Assembly (NCBI GenBank): GCA_000961845.1 | Contig: LADZ01000041.1 | Coordinates: 1-64,000, forward strand | Source of the DNA: Flavobacteriales bacterium BRH_c54 | GTDB taxonomy: Bacteria; Bacteroidota; Bacteroidia; Flavobacteriales_E; Vicingaceae | DNA: 64,000 bases | Direction: 5' to 3' | Shown: positions 45,407 through 54,847 of the stretch, piece by piece | Numbering within the stretch: the stretch's first letter is position 1 | How the letters are laid out: each line of letters opens with the position of its first letter | The notes under the pieces: generated by a model | Seen by the model: the letters and a program-made list of their open reading frames with translations, nothing else | What the model was told of the DNA's origin: nothing | Databases searched by the model: none | Translations under genes and position numbers: made by a program

Positions 45407-46114
45407 TCATTCAATTGATTTAGAATAAATCAAATTACTTTGGTTTTGGAGGTTAACTAACTCTATATAAAAATCTCTTTCTTTCATTTTTCCGGTAGCT
45501 ACATGCTCCAGAATACTGGTAGATATTAACACCACATCTACAATTTGGAATTGAGGAATAGCTCCTTTATAAATTACTTTATATTCTTCTTGTTTGATGG
45601 CATTTTTGGCATTATCCTCAGCTGTCCAATTGCCTTGAGTGGTTTTAGCTTCATACAAAGACAAATAAATATTGTTTTTAGCATTGGTCAAATCTCTGTC
45701 GGGCTGAACTTCCATCTCTAAAAAAGATTTTTTAAAATTATCATAGCCATCATCAGAAAAAACATAATGTTCTGCTAAATTTATCGTATCGCTAACCATA
45801 AAAAATTTTGCGGTTAAATTTCCTCCTTTCAAAGTATCTGGAATATAAATTTTAAGCGGATGATAACCCACATAAGTAAAGTTAATGGTATCATTTGGGA
45901 AAACATCTATGCTGAAATTTCCATTTTGGTTAGTAGAAAATCCTTTTTTGTTATTAATGGTAGCATTAACCCCTTTTAGCGGAATAGAAAAACTGTCAGA
46001 ATCAAAAATAACACCTTTAAAATGTATCGGTTTTACTGTTTTTGTGGTGTCTTGAGCTATTGCAAATTGAGCTAAGAATCCAATAAATGCGAATAAAGTA
46101 ATCAGTTTTTTCAT
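45407..46114 (-). CDS. Exported CarboxypepD_reg-like protein
   Basis: A 235-residue protein with a signal peptide (KLITLFAFIGFLAQFAIAQ) and one carboxypeptidase-regulatory-like beta-sandwich (HFKGVIFDSDSFSIPLKGVN ... GFSTNQNGNFSIDVFPNDTINFTYVGY), the domain that also starts many TonB receptors. The C-terminal half has no recognised domain. Function unknown. A TATCTTTG box at 46237-46244 on the minus strand could be part of its promoter, with a leader of about 115 bases. Confidence 0.78.
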   Translation of the reverse strand: MKKLITLFAFIGFLAQFAIAQDTTKTVKPIHFKGVIFDSDSFSIPLKGVNATINNKKGFSTNQNGNFSIDVFPNDTINFTYVGYHPLKIYIPDTLKGGNLTAKFFMVSDTINLAEHYVFSDDGYDNFKKSFLEMEVQPDRDLTNAKNNIYLSLYEAKTTQGNWTAEDNAKNAIKQEEYKVIYKGAIPQFQIVDVVLISTSILEHVATGKMKERDFYIELVNLQNQSNLIYSKSIE

Positions 46115-46338
46115 ATGTATATTTTTATTTTATTTAATCGGTCATATGGAATCGCCATGTAAAATATTCATTATTGTTAGTAAACATTTTTATTCATGGC
46201 TTATTTCATGCTTAAATAGAGTTTTTTTCTTTCACACAAAGATACAGATTTATTTGCTTGGTAGAGAATGACATTTATCACTTACCGCTTAATCTATCAG
46301 AAATAATTTACTCATTAACTCCTTTAATACTTTATGTA

Positions 46339-47103
46339 CTAAATATATCCCAACATTTTATAAGTAATAAATCCTACCCATTCGTGGAAAAGCGTTTCCC
46401 ACTTTGCAATGATATAAATATCGGGTAAAAACAGGTGGTCGAAAATAAACTTTCTTTTTCCGGCATAATGATCTACACTAAAAGGAGTAACAGTAATACC
46501 TACTTTCTGAAAGCAACGTTTGGCTCGTGGCATATGATACCCAGATGTTACTAATAAATACTTTCCTTCAGGAAAATCTTTATTTAAAATTTTAGCAACA
46601 TTTACTGCATTTTCTCGGGTATTTTTAGATTCTTTTTCAATAATTACATCTTCCATTGGCACACCAATATCAGCTAAAAAACCCGCCATTATTACACCTT
46701 CTTTTTCATCAGGATTGGCAATGCTTCCCGAACCTCCTACCAACATAATTTTTTTTGCTTTTCCTGTTTTATACAACTTCAATCCATGTAAAAACCGGTC
46801 AGTTGATGCATGAAAACCTTCCAATCCGTTTTGTTCATCAAAAGAAGTGAAACCGCCCAACACAACAACAACATCATAGGTTTCTGAAATTTCATCATAC
46901 GTTGGGTTTCGCTCTTCGTACCAACGAAAAGCTTCATCATTTATAAACGGATTGGCAAAAAAATAAAGCACTGAACAAACTACTATTATTAAGGTTTTCT
47001 TACGCTTAGCTGATTTTGTTAATAATGCCCATAGCAATAAGGCAATCGCCCAAATTAATGGCGAAATTAAAAAGTGTAATATTTTAGATAGGATGAAAAA
47101 CAT
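46339..47103 (-). CDS. YdcF/ElyC-family (DUF218) membrane protein
   Basis: A 254-residue protein with two N-terminal transmembrane helices (ILHFLISPLIWAIALLLWALL and TLIIVVCSVLYFFANPF) followed by a periplasmic DUF218 domain: VVVLGGFTSFDEQ, IMLVGGSGSIANPDEKEG, IEKESKNTRENAVNVAKIL and LVTSGYHMPRAKRCF. ElyC and SanA homologues affect envelope integrity and lipid carrier metabolism in E. coli; the chemistry is unresolved. It follows ruvC on the same strand across a 16-bp tandem repeat. Confidence 0.87.
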   Translation of the reverse strand: MFFILSKILHFLISPLIWAIALLLWALLTKSAKRKKTLIIVVCSVLYFFANPFINDEAFRWYEERNPTYDEISETYDVVVVLGGFTSFDEQNGLEGFHASTDRFLHGLKLYKTGKAKKIMLVGGSGSIANPDEKEGVIMAGFLADIGVPMEDVIIEKESKNTRENAVNVAKILNKDFPEGKYLLVTSGYHMPRAKRCFQKVGITVTPFSVDHYAGKRKFIFDHLFLPDIYIIAKWETLFHEWVGFITYKMLGYI

Positions 47104-47139
47104 GTTTAGTTCAAGGTTTCAAGTTTGAGGTTATTTATA

Positions 47140-47184
47140 ATTGTTACATTTACACATTGTTACATTTACACATTGCCACATTTA
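47140..47184. repeat. 16-bp tandem repeat after ruvC
   Basis: ATTGTTACATTTACAC occurs twice in direct succession (47140-47155, 47156-47171), followed by a partial third copy ATTGCCACATTTA. It fills most of the spacer between ruvC and the DUF218 gene and touches the ruvC stop codon. Confidence 0.8.
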
Positions 47185-47733
47185 TTTAGCTCTGCTTGGA
47201 TTTTCTTTTATAAAAGCTTTCCATCCTGTATATCCTTTTTCGCCAACAGGTTTTCCCATCTGAAAATAATGACAAACTGCTACTGCCAATCCATCGGAAG
47301 CATCTAAATGTGTAGGTATCGTTTTTATTTTTAGCAAAGAAACTAACATCCCGGCAACTTGCTCTTTAGAAGCTGTTCCTTTACCGGTAATAGATTGCTT
47401 AATTTTTTTTGGTGAATATTCTGTTACCGGAATTTCTCTCGACAACGCCACAGCAATAGAAATTCCTTGTGCCCTCCCCAATTTCAACATCGATTGCGGA
47501 TTTTTACCCATAAACGGAGCCTCAATAGCAACTTCATCTGGTTTATATTCATCAATAAGGTAATTGGTTCGCTCAAAAATCTTCTTCAACTTCATAAAAT
47601 GGGTGTCTATTTTAGTTAAATTGATAGAACCCATTGCCAATAAACTCATTTTGTTATTTTTGATGTGAATTACACCATAACCCATAATTGTGGTTCCGGG
47701 GTCTATTCCTAATATTATCTTATCTTTAACCAA
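47182..47733 (-). CDS. ruvC: Holliday junction endonuclease RuvC
   Basis: Resolves Holliday junctions. The 183 residues carry the catalytic acidic residues in ILGIDPGTTIMGYGVI (Asp), DEVAIEAPFMGKNPQS (Glu) and HLDASDGLAVAVCHY (Asp pair). The start is a TTG at 47733; an in-frame TAG lies three codons upstream, so no better start exists. The divergent gene begins only three bases away, so the promoters must overlap coding sequence. Confidence 0.95.
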   Translation of the reverse strand: MVKDKIILGIDPGTTIMGYGVIHIKNNKMSLLAMGSINLTKIDTHFMKLKKIFERTNYLIDEYKPDEVAIEAPFMGKNPQSMLKLGRAQGISIAVALSREIPVTEYSPKKIKQSITGKGTASKEQVAGMLVSLLKIKTIPTHLDASDGLAVAVCHYFQMGKPVGEKGYTGWKAFIKENPSRAK

Positions 47734-47736
47734 TTT

Positions 47737-48696
47737 TTGCTACCTGTTTTGAATTCACATAAAAAATCATACAAATATATCAATTTACTTGCTAGGATAA
47801 TTATTGGCATTTTAGCACTTATTTACATTTATTTCCGATTAAAAGATGATGTTGATACACACCTTGCTTCATTTTCTGTTTTAACTACCAAAAATTATAT
47901 TTTACTAATTATTACTTTATTACTCATGCCTGTAAATTGGGGAATAGAAGCTTATAAATGGAAATTTGTTATCCGAAAATTTAAAAACATTCCTTTTATA
48001 AAAGCTTTAAAACATGTGTTTGCAGGCATCACTATTGGATTAACAACTCCCAACAGAATTGGTGAAATTCCCGCCAGAGTTTATTTACTCGATAATAAAA
48101 CTCACTTAACGGGCTTAATTGGCGTTACGTTTTTGGCTTCTTTTAGTCAGATTATCATTACTTTTTTAGGTGGATTTACTGCTATATTCTTACTAAAAGA
48201 AAAGACTATAATAAAAGACCATTTTATTTTATGGACGATAATCGGAAGCATCATAACTGTATTGTTATTTCTTGTTTATTTCTACTCTAAAATCGTATTG
48301 ACTTTCATCCAAAAAATACCATTTTTGAACAAAAAAAAGTGGTTGGAAAAATTCAGTTTTTTAAGCGCTCAAGAAAAAAGTACAGTGTTATTTTTTAGTT
48401 TAGTGAGATATTTTGTATTTGTAATTCAATTTTACTTGGTACTCACCGCTTTTCATATTCCGATAAACAATGTTGCGACATTTAATTTAATCCCTTTATT
48501 TTTTGTAATCAGCTCTTTTATCCCCACATTTGTTATTTCCGAAATTGCCGTAAGAGGCTCTGTTGCTTTAGTTGTTTTCAGCTCAGTTTCTACCGATAGT
48601 TTATTAATTATTAGTGCTGCTGTAAGTTTGTGGATAATTAATGTAGCTTTGCCTTCAATTATAGGAATTAGCGGATTAAAACAACTCAAATTTTAG
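47737..48696 (+). CDS. Lysylphosphatidylglycerol synthase TM-region (UPF0104) membrane protein
   Basis: A 319-residue polytopic protein with about eight transmembrane helices. GLTTPNRIGEIPARVYLL and the late FVISEIAVRGSVALVVFSS match the flippase-like UPF0104/LPG_synthase_TM family (the aminoacyltransferase domain of MprF is absent). It starts with TTG at 47737, since no ATG is available before residue 62. It is followed one base later by a membrane glycosyltransferase gene, so the two may act on the same lipid-linked substrate (inference). Confidence 0.83.
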   Translation: MLPVLNSHKKSYKYINLLARIIIGILALIYIYFRLKDDVDTHLASFSVLTTKNYILLIITLLLMPVNWGIEAYKWKFVIRKFKNIPFIKALKHVFAGITIGLTTPNRIGEIPARVYLLDNKTHLTGLIGVTFLASFSQIIITFLGGFTAIFLLKEKTIIKDHFILWTIIGSIITVLLFLVYFYSKIVLTFIQKIPFLNKKKWLEKFSFLSAQEKSTVLFFSLVRYFVFVIQFYLVLTAFHIPINNVATFNLIPLFFVISSFIPTFVISEIAVRGSVALVVFSSVSTDSLLIISAAVSLWIINVALPSIIGISGLKQLKF

Positions 48697-48697
48697 C

Positions 48698-49837
48698 TTG
48701 CAAAATTTAATTTTATACTTAATCGTCTTTATTTCTGCCATTTACTTTTTGTCGATGGCATATATCATTATAGGTTGGTTGAAACAGCAAAAGAAAGCAA
48801 CTTTTCAACAAGCAGATAACCCTCAAAATAAAATTTCGGTAGTAATAGCTTTTAGGAATGAAAGCAACAATATTTTTGCTTGTCTTTCTACTTTAGAAAA
48901 ACAGCTTTATAACAATACTTTATTTGAGGTTATTTTAGTAAACGACCATTCTGAAGACGACAGCGTTCGACAAATTGAAACTTACCAAACAACAAGCAAA
49001 TTAAATATTCAACTACTTCACTTAAGTTCCGAACATGGTAAAAAAGCAGCTTTGCAACTTGGAATAGAAAATGCTAACTATCCCATTATTGCTTCTACAG
49101 ATGCTGATTGTGAAGTTCCTGAAAATTGGCTTTCATACATTAATCAGTCATTTAGCAACAATGAAACAGCCATGCTGCTTGGCCCGGTAAGTTTTAAAGA
49201 GCAAATTTCCGGTAATTTATTATTAGATAGTTTCCAAGAGTTAGATTTTTTAGCCATGCAAGCCCTTACTTTTGGAACCTTAGGAAATAAGCTCTCTATC
49301 TTAAACAATGGAGCCAATATTGCTTACAAAAAAGCAGTTTTTGAAAATGTGAATGGTTTTGATAAGCACAAAACTCCTTCGGGTGATGATATTTTTTTGT
49401 TGGAAAAATTTGTTGACCAACAACAAGTAATTGACGGTATTCTAGATGAAAAATTTATTGTTAAAACAGATAAAACCTCGACATTTTCGGCTTTTATTCA
49501 ACAACGATTAAGGTGGGCATCGAAAGCAAAAAAATACAAAAACAGCAATTTAATATATTTTAGTTCAATAGTTTACCTTTCTAACCTTATTCAGTTTTTA
49601 ATCTATGCTGAAATATTGTTGGTCGATAGTTTTTGGGTTGTTGGTATAATCTTACTCACTTCTAAATGGCTTATTGATTTTATATTACTATATTTGGCTG
49701 CAAACTTTTTTAATAAAAAAAAACATCTTGTTCTTTTTGTATTTGTAGAGCTTATTTATCCTATATACATTGTGTTTATAGGGCTGTTGGCATTAATTAC
49801 AGATTTCAAATGGAAGGGAAGAAGGTATCATGAATAA
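48698..49837 (+). CDS. Membrane-bound family 2 glycosyltransferase
   Basis: A 379-residue GT-A enzyme with an N-terminal membrane helix (LYLIVFISAIYFLSMAYIII), the catalytic domain (ISVVIAFRNESNNIF, LVNDHSEDDS, ASTDADCEVPENWL, PSGDDIFLLEKF and QQRLRWASKAKKY; the last is the Q-x-x-R-W motif of processive enzymes) and two to three C-terminal helices. It starts with TTG one base after the preceding stop and overlaps the next gene by 8 bp. The product glycan is unknown. Confidence 0.88.
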   Translation: MQNLILYLIVFISAIYFLSMAYIIIGWLKQQKKATFQQADNPQNKISVVIAFRNESNNIFACLSTLEKQLYNNTLFEVILVNDHSEDDSVRQIETYQTTSKLNIQLLHLSSEHGKKAALQLGIENANYPIIASTDADCEVPENWLSYINQSFSNNETAMLLGPVSFKEQISGNLLLDSFQELDFLAMQALTFGTLGNKLSILNNGANIAYKKAVFENVNGFDKHKTPSGDDIFLLEKFVDQQQVIDGILDEKFIVKTDKTSTFSAFIQQRLRWASKAKKYKNSNLIYFSSIVYLSNLIQFLIYAEILLVDSFWVVGIILLTSKWLIDFILLYLAANFFNKKKHLVLFVFVELIYPIYIVFIGLLALITDFKWKGRRYHE

Positions 49838-51065
49838 CAAAAAAAACATCACTAAATCGAAGTCATTGAGCAAAATGGCTTGGCAGAGACTAAAAAGAAA
49901 CAAGCTTTCTGTTTTTGGTATGTTTATTATTTTCATGGCAGCCATGATTGCTATTTTAGGTCCTTTAGCTCGTCCTGACAATACTCCCAAAGCAAACGAC
50001 CAAACTTTAGAATTGACTACAAAAAAACCCGGATTTAGCATTGATTTATTAAAAATAAAGAAAAATCGAAAAGCAATCAATCAATCTTGGTGGTCTAAGT
50101 TTTCAGAAGGAATAGAAAACACTTATCAAGTAATTCCCGTTTATGATTATAGTTTTGAAGGAACTAAAATTGTTGTAGAAAAATACACCGGAGGTGATGT
50201 AAATAATGGTCCTATCGTAAAATTTGATTTAGCAGATATTGTTTTTGCTTTATCTAACGAAGAAATTAAAGAAAATAACGGTGAATTAGAATTTTATACT
50301 CATGAAGATGGTAAAAAAACCATGACCATTGAAGAACTTCAAAAAGAAATTAAATCGAATAATATTGTTAGAAAAACTTACTATTTAGGAACCGACAAAT
50401 ATGGCAGAGACTTACTGAGCAGACTAATGGCAGGAACATGGATTTCACTTTCTGTAGGATTTATTTCTGTATTTATTTCATTAGTAATTGGAATTACACT
50501 AGGAGCTATTGGCGGTTATTTTAGAGGTTGGGTGGATGATGTTATTATATGGATTATTAATGTGGTTTGGTCCATCCCTACCCTATTATTAGTTATTGCT
50601 ATTACGTTGGCACTTGGCAAAGGACACTGGCAAGTGTTTATAGCTGTTGGTTTAACCATGTGGGTTGAAGTCGCTCGTGTGGTCCGTGGGCAAGTACTTA
50701 GTTTAAGAGAGAAAGAATTTGTTGAAGCGGGAAGAGCCTTAGGCTTTACTAACTTTAGAATTATTTCCGGACATATTATTCCCAATGTATTGGGACCCGT
50801 TATTGTTATTTCTGCTATCAATTTTGCTGCTGCTATTTTGGTTGAAGCCGGATTAAGTTTTATTGGTATTGGTGCTCAACCACCTCAAGCTACTTGGGGA
50901 AAGATTATTGCCGAACACAAAGGATACATTATTACAGGTAATGCTTACTTAGCTGCTTTTCCTGGAATTGCTATTGTACTTATGGTATTAGCATTTATCC
51001 TAGTCGGTAATGGCTTGAGAGACGCACTGGATTCCAAAACAGTGGACGATTTGCCTGTGGTTTAG
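49830..51065 (+). CDS. Oligopeptide/dipeptide-type ABC permease (DppC/OppC)
   Basis: A 411-residue inner-membrane permease: an N-terminal helix (VFGMFIIFMAAMIAILGPLA) followed by an insertion of about 130 residues before the core, then the binding-protein-dependent transport domain (GTDKYGRDLLSRLMAGTWIS, and the EAA loop EAGRALGFTNFRIISGHIIPN). No DppB partner, ATPase or binding protein is adjacent; they must lie elsewhere. It overlaps the glycosyltransferase gene by 8 bp. Confidence 0.9.
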   Translation: MNNKKNITKSKSLSKMAWQRLKRNKLSVFGMFIIFMAAMIAILGPLARPDNTPKANDQTLELTTKKPGFSIDLLKIKKNRKAINQSWWSKFSEGIENTYQVIPVYDYSFEGTKIVVEKYTGGDVNNGPIVKFDLADIVFALSNEEIKENNGELEFYTHEDGKKTMTIEELQKEIKSNNIVRKTYYLGTDKYGRDLLSRLMAGTWISLSVGFISVFISLVIGITLGAIGGYFRGWVDDVIIWIINVVWSIPTLLLVIAITLALGKGHWQVFIAVGLTMWVEVARVVRGQVLSLREKEFVEAGRALGFTNFRIISGHIIPNVLGPVIVISAINFAAAILVEAGLSFIGIGAQPPQATWGKIIAEHKGYIITGNAYLAAFPGIAIVLMVLAFILVGNGLRDALDSKTVDDLPVV

Positions 51066-51086
51066 TTTTTGTACAATGTTTTTTCA

Positions 51087-51094
51087 TAACTTTG
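51087..51094 (+). promoter_or_regulatory. Possible -7 element of the lipoprotein gene at 51121
   Basis: TAACTTTG fits TAnnTTTG and lies 26 bases before the ATG. The nearest upstream TTTG (51068-51071) is only 15 bases away, shorter than the usual 19. Confidence 0.3.
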
Positions 51095-51120
51095 TTAAAC
51101 CACTTAATAAATTACTAATT

Positions 51121-52005
51121 ATGAAAGCATTAAAACCAATAAAACTTGCATTAATTTTAAGTATCAGTATTCCTTTATTAATTACTTCTTGTAAAAAAGA
51201 TAAAGAAAAAGATCCCATACCTACACCTGATTATAGTACTAACTCTACTGCTGATAACTGGATAGCAGAATCCATGTTTGAAGATGTCAGAAAAGTAGTG
51301 GTAGAAGTGGTGGATGACGAAGGAAAAAGCGCTACTCAAAAATCAAGTTTTACTTTTGGCAATTGTGCCACTGTATCTATTACTCCTGCTTGGAACGATA
51401 CCTTAACTTGGCCAAAAACATTAACCATTGATTTTGGAACTACCAATTGCATGGGTAATGACGGAAAAAACAGAAGAGGGATCATTACCGTTACTATTTC
51501 TGACAGATATAGAAATCCTGGAAGTGTATTAACAGTACAATTACAAAATTACCATGTTAACGACCATAAAATTGAAGGCACGAAGCAAATTACCAATAAC
51601 GGAAGAAACTCTGCTAACAATTTATCTTTTACCGTTCAGGTGAGCAACGGACAAATTACTTATCCGAATAATGGTGGAGTTGCCACTTGGGCTTCTACCA
51701 GATCCAATGAATGGATAGCCGGGGAAGCTACTACACTTTTCACTCATGGGTTAGCAGGAATTTGCGATGATGTTTACTTAATTACAGGCTCTGCCAACGG
51801 TATAAACAAAGGCGGATTGGCTTATACTATGCAAATTACTTCTCCGCTAAGAAAAGAAATTTGTTGTCGTTGGTTAGTTAGTGGAACGATAGACATCAAT
51901 CCTTCAGGAATGTTAACCAGAACCATAGATTTTGGTAATGGAGCTTGCGACCAAAATGCATCAATAACTATTGCCGGATATACCTTTAATTTTATGATGT
52001 ATTAA
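51121..52005 (+). CDS. Lipoprotein of unknown function (paralogue of 54848-55651)
   Basis: A 294-residue lipoprotein; the signal LILSISIPLLITSC ends in a lipobox with Cys, followed by KKDKEKDP. The body looks all-beta (TLTIDFGTTNCMGNDGKNRRGIITV, WLVSGTIDINPSG, RTIDFGNGACDQNASITI). I use the ATG at 51121 because the upstream in-frame ATG at 51076 would bury the signal. A clear paralogue is encoded three genes further on. A strong hairpin terminator follows. Confidence 0.78.
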   Translation: MKALKPIKLALILSISIPLLITSCKKDKEKDPIPTPDYSTNSTADNWIAESMFEDVRKVVVEVVDDEGKSATQKSSFTFGNCATVSITPAWNDTLTWPKTLTIDFGTTNCMGNDGKNRRGIITVTISDRYRNPGSVLTVQLQNYHVNDHKIEGTKQITNNGRNSANNLSFTVQVSNGQITYPNNGGVATWASTRSNEWIAGEATTLFTHGLAGICDDVYLITGSANGINKGGLAYTMQITSPLRKEICCRWLVSGTIDINPSGMLTRTIDFGNGACDQNASITIAGYTFNFMMY

Positions 52006-52030
52006 TAGAACTTTGAAATATAAAAAATAA

Positions 52031-52064
52031 AAGAAAATCCTGTTCAAATGAACAGGATTTTCTT
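52031..52064. terminator. Bidirectional terminator between convergent lipoprotein genes
   Basis: AAGAAAATCCTGTTC and GAACAGGATTTTCTT form a 15-bp perfect stem with a four-base loop, located between the stops at 52005 and 52084. Confidence 0.88.
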
Positions 52065-52083
52065 TTATAATGTTATCTAACTT

Positions 52084-52554
52084 TCATTCCACATCAAATT
52101 TTACATACCCATTCTTCTTAACAAAATAATCATCAAAAGTAGTTTTGGTAATTTGAATAGTTTTTTCTGATTGGTCAATAGACATCTTACCGAAATTAAA
52201 ATCTCGGCTATTAATAAAATGTTGATTATTGCTTTCGTAAGTATCGTTATGCAATCGACCAAAAATCATTACCGTTTTTGGTGGTAATATCACTTTAACT
52301 ATTGCCGGATTATCATCTAAATCTTCGAGTTCAACTTTATTATCCCATTGTATTTTACTTGATTTAGATAATTGATAGGCTTCGGGATTATTGATGAAAA
52401 CTCCAAAAATATTACCTTCCTCCATCTTTGCTAATTCATAAGTAACAGTTATAGGATTGTCTGTTTTATTCCCTAGCGTAAAATATTCAACCCAAGAACA
52501 TCCTGAAATCAACAAAACAGGAATGATAAACAAATATGATAATAATTTTTTCAT
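52084..52554 (-). CDS. Small lipoprotein, function unknown
   Basis: A 156-residue lipoprotein with signal LFIIPVLLISGC and a mature all-beta-like part (NPITVTYELAKMEEGNIFGV, KTVMIFGRLHNDTYES). I recognise no domain. Its start lies one base after the stop of the AtoE gene, so the two are cotranscribed. It could be an accessory factor of that transporter or unrelated. Confidence 0.7.
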   Translation of the reverse strand: MKKLLSYLFIIPVLLISGCSWVEYFTLGNKTDNPITVTYELAKMEEGNIFGVFINNPEAYQLSKSSKIQWDNKVELEDLDDNPAIVKVILPPKTVMIFGRLHNDTYESNNQHFINSRDFNFGKMSIDQSEKTIQITKTTFDDYFVKKNGYVKFDVE

Positions 52555-52555
52555 G

Positions 52556-53956
52556 CTAAAAAATTAATAAACAACTTACAAAAATGATTAATCCGACCAA
52601 CATTAAAAACAAAGTATAAGGCAAAATTTCTTTGGCTTTCAGTCCGGTAATTCCCAACAATGGCAACGCCCAAAAAGGTTGCAACATATTGGTAAGCTGA
52701 TCTCCATAAGCTAATGCTAAAATACTTTTGGGTAAACTTACCCCTACATCTTGTGCTGCCTGCACAATTATCGGTCCTTGCACTGCCCATTGTCCGCCAC
52801 CACTTGGCACAAAAATATTGATTAGTCCTGCACTAAAAAAAGTATAAATAGGATACGTTACCGTATTGGATATAGAAACAAAAAAATCAGCAATATCGGC
52901 AATTAAACCACTATTTTTCATCATACCCATAATTCCGAAATACAAAGGAAATTGAATTAAAATCCCTGCTGCTCCAACAATGGCTTCATCCAAAGCAGTT
53001 AAAAATTCCGTAAAATTTTTATGAAGCGTTATTCCTAATGCCAACAAAAGCATATTAATGTTGTTGGGTGTAAAGAAATCCAATACATTAAAATGATGTA
53101 CTGTTACAATTTTTACCGCCAAGTAACACAAAATAGTTCCTCCAAAAAACAAGGAGAATATACGGGAATAGTCTAGTTTCTCAGCTCCTTCAAGACTGGT
53201 AAAATCTACTTTTTCTGTTTCATTATTACGAGCAGTAGTTAATGTAAACTGAGCAGCTGTTGTTCTTTTTCCTAACCAAAACATGGCAAGCGGTAAGATT
53301 ATAATTACCATCAGCATTACCGCAATATTCATAGGCGACCAAACAGTCTCAGCATAAGAAATTTTTTCGGGCAAAGCAGCTAATTGAACTTCATTAAAAA
53401 TTCCCGCCATCATTTCTTTGATGTGACTATCTTCTGCTACTTTTGCCAGTGACGAACCTGAAAGTCCACCATGCCAAACCATTAAACCGGAATAACCTGC
53501 TGCTCCAATTAACGGATAATTTATAGAAAGTTGTTGTTGCTGAGCATATTCACCCACTTTTCTGGCAAAAATAGCCCCAAAAATTAATCCTAACCCCCAA
53601 TTGAATAAACTTACTAAAACTGTTAACAATGTTACTAAAAAAGCAGCTTTAGGTGTAGTATTACAATGTTTTACTACCATTAAAATTAAACTATTAAATG
53701 GTTTTGTCAATGCCAATATATGGCCCAATACCAACATCAGCATCATTTGAACAGCAAAAACTAACAATCCATTATTCCAAAAGCCTTGTTCCCAAAAATG
53801 CAATACATCAAAAGAATAAGCAGCAAAACTACTATTGATGGGTTTGGTGGTAAAAAGTACAATAAAAAAAGTAAGTAATGTAAGCACTACCGCAATGGTA
53901 AATGGCGTAGGCAGTAGGTATTTAAAGGTTTTGGTATATTTATCGGAGAAACCCAA
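52556..53956 (-). CDS. Short-chain fatty acid transporter, AtoE family
   Basis: A 466-residue inner-membrane protein with about ten transmembrane helices. The stretch FNWGLGLIFGAIFARKVGEY, VWHGGLSGSSLAK and FVPSGGGQWAVQGPII are hallmarks of the AtoE/TIGR00366 family, which takes up acetoacetate or short-chain fatty acids. It is followed by the small lipoprotein gene and preceded by a flavin reductase gene 34 bp upstream, all on the minus strand. Confidence 0.88.
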   Translation of the reverse strand: MGFSDKYTKTFKYLLPTPFTIAVVLTLLTFFIVLFTTKPINSSFAAYSFDVLHFWEQGFWNNGLLVFAVQMMLMLVLGHILALTKPFNSLILMVVKHCNTTPKAAFLVTLLTVLVSLFNWGLGLIFGAIFARKVGEYAQQQQLSINYPLIGAAGYSGLMVWHGGLSGSSLAKVAEDSHIKEMMAGIFNEVQLAALPEKISYAETVWSPMNIAVMLMVIIILPLAMFWLGKRTTAAQFTLTTARNNETEKVDFTSLEGAEKLDYSRIFSLFFGGTILCYLAVKIVTVHHFNVLDFFTPNNINMLLLALGITLHKNFTEFLTALDEAIVGAAGILIQFPLYFGIMGMMKNSGLIADIADFFVSISNTVTYPIYTFFSAGLINIFVPSGGGQWAVQGPIIVQAAQDVGVSLPKSILALAYGDQLTNMLQPFWALPLLGITGLKAKEILPYTLFLMLVGLIIFVSCLLIF

Positions 53957-53990
53957 GATAGTTTAGGAGGTTATAAGTTTAAAAGTTTAT

Positions 53991-54827
53991 TTATTTCAAC
54001 AATACTTTCCAAGCGTCTACTACTTTGCCTTGTTTAATTAACACATGAGCATCTTGATGAGGGTTGTTGCCATCATAATAAAATGCTGCTACTTCTTCTT
54101 GTGTTGGGAGTTGTTCTACACTTCCTAACAAACCTAATTCATTTCCTGTTAAAATGTTACTGTTTCTAATTTTTTCGGGAATAGCATCTACTCCTATTCC
54201 AATAGTTGTAATGGGCTTGGCTACTTCAAACATAGCATGATGGTCGGCTCGACAATACCAATTTCCACCCATACGGCTTACTAAATCAATTTTTTGTTGG
54301 TCTATCATATTATTTTCATCCAACACCTTCTCATTAATATGAATTTTTACCACTTCACAGATCACTAAATTTCCTGCTCCACCATCTTTCCCTAACTCAA
54401 TAATATCGTTTACTTTACACTCAAATTGCACCGGAGATTCTTTTACTCTAAACGGTTTTATCATATCTGAAGCAACAGGTGTTAACCCTGATTTTATAAA
54501 TTCATTTACGCCTTTTTCATAAGGAGAACTGGCTAATGAAACTTGTTGAACAATATCATAAGTTACCACATTTATTACCACTTCACGAGTTTCTTTCACA
54601 TTATCGAAGGTATTTTTTGTAGCACCTGTTCTACCACTTCTGGCAGGAGAAAAAACCATAATGGGCGGATTGGCACTAAACACATTGAAAAAACTAAACG
54701 GACTTAAATTCGGATTTCCATCTTTATCTACTGTACTTGCTAAAGCTATTGGTCTAGGACCAACACCTCCCAATAAATAATGGTGAAGTTTTGGTACTGG
54801 TATTTCTTTTGGGTCTATTGTCAACAT
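53991..54827 (-). CDS. Flavin reductase-like FMN-binding protein
   Basis: A 278-residue split-barrel protein of the flavin reductase family. The N-terminal core GGVGPRPIALASTVDKDGNPNLSPFSFFNVFSANPP (residues 19-54) and ARSGRTGATKNTFDNV are typical of FMN-binding members, which often have no known substrate. The C-terminal part reaches beyond the 170-residue core (SRMGGNWYCRADHHAMFEV). It lies upstream of the AtoE gene on the same strand. Confidence 0.86.
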   Translation of the reverse strand: MLTIDPKEIPVPKLHHYLLGGVGPRPIALASTVDKDGNPNLSPFSFFNVFSANPPIMVFSPARSGRTGATKNTFDNVKETREVVINVVTYDIVQQVSLASSPYEKGVNEFIKSGLTPVASDMIKPFRVKESPVQFECKVNDIIELGKDGGAGNLVICEVVKIHINEKVLDENNMIDQQKIDLVSRMGGNWYCRADHHAMFEVAKPITTIGIGVDAIPEKIRNSNILTGNELGLLGSVEQLPTQEEVAAFYYDGNNPHQDAHVLIKQGKVVDAWKVLLK

Positions 54828-54847
54828 AAATTTATATTTTATTAATT

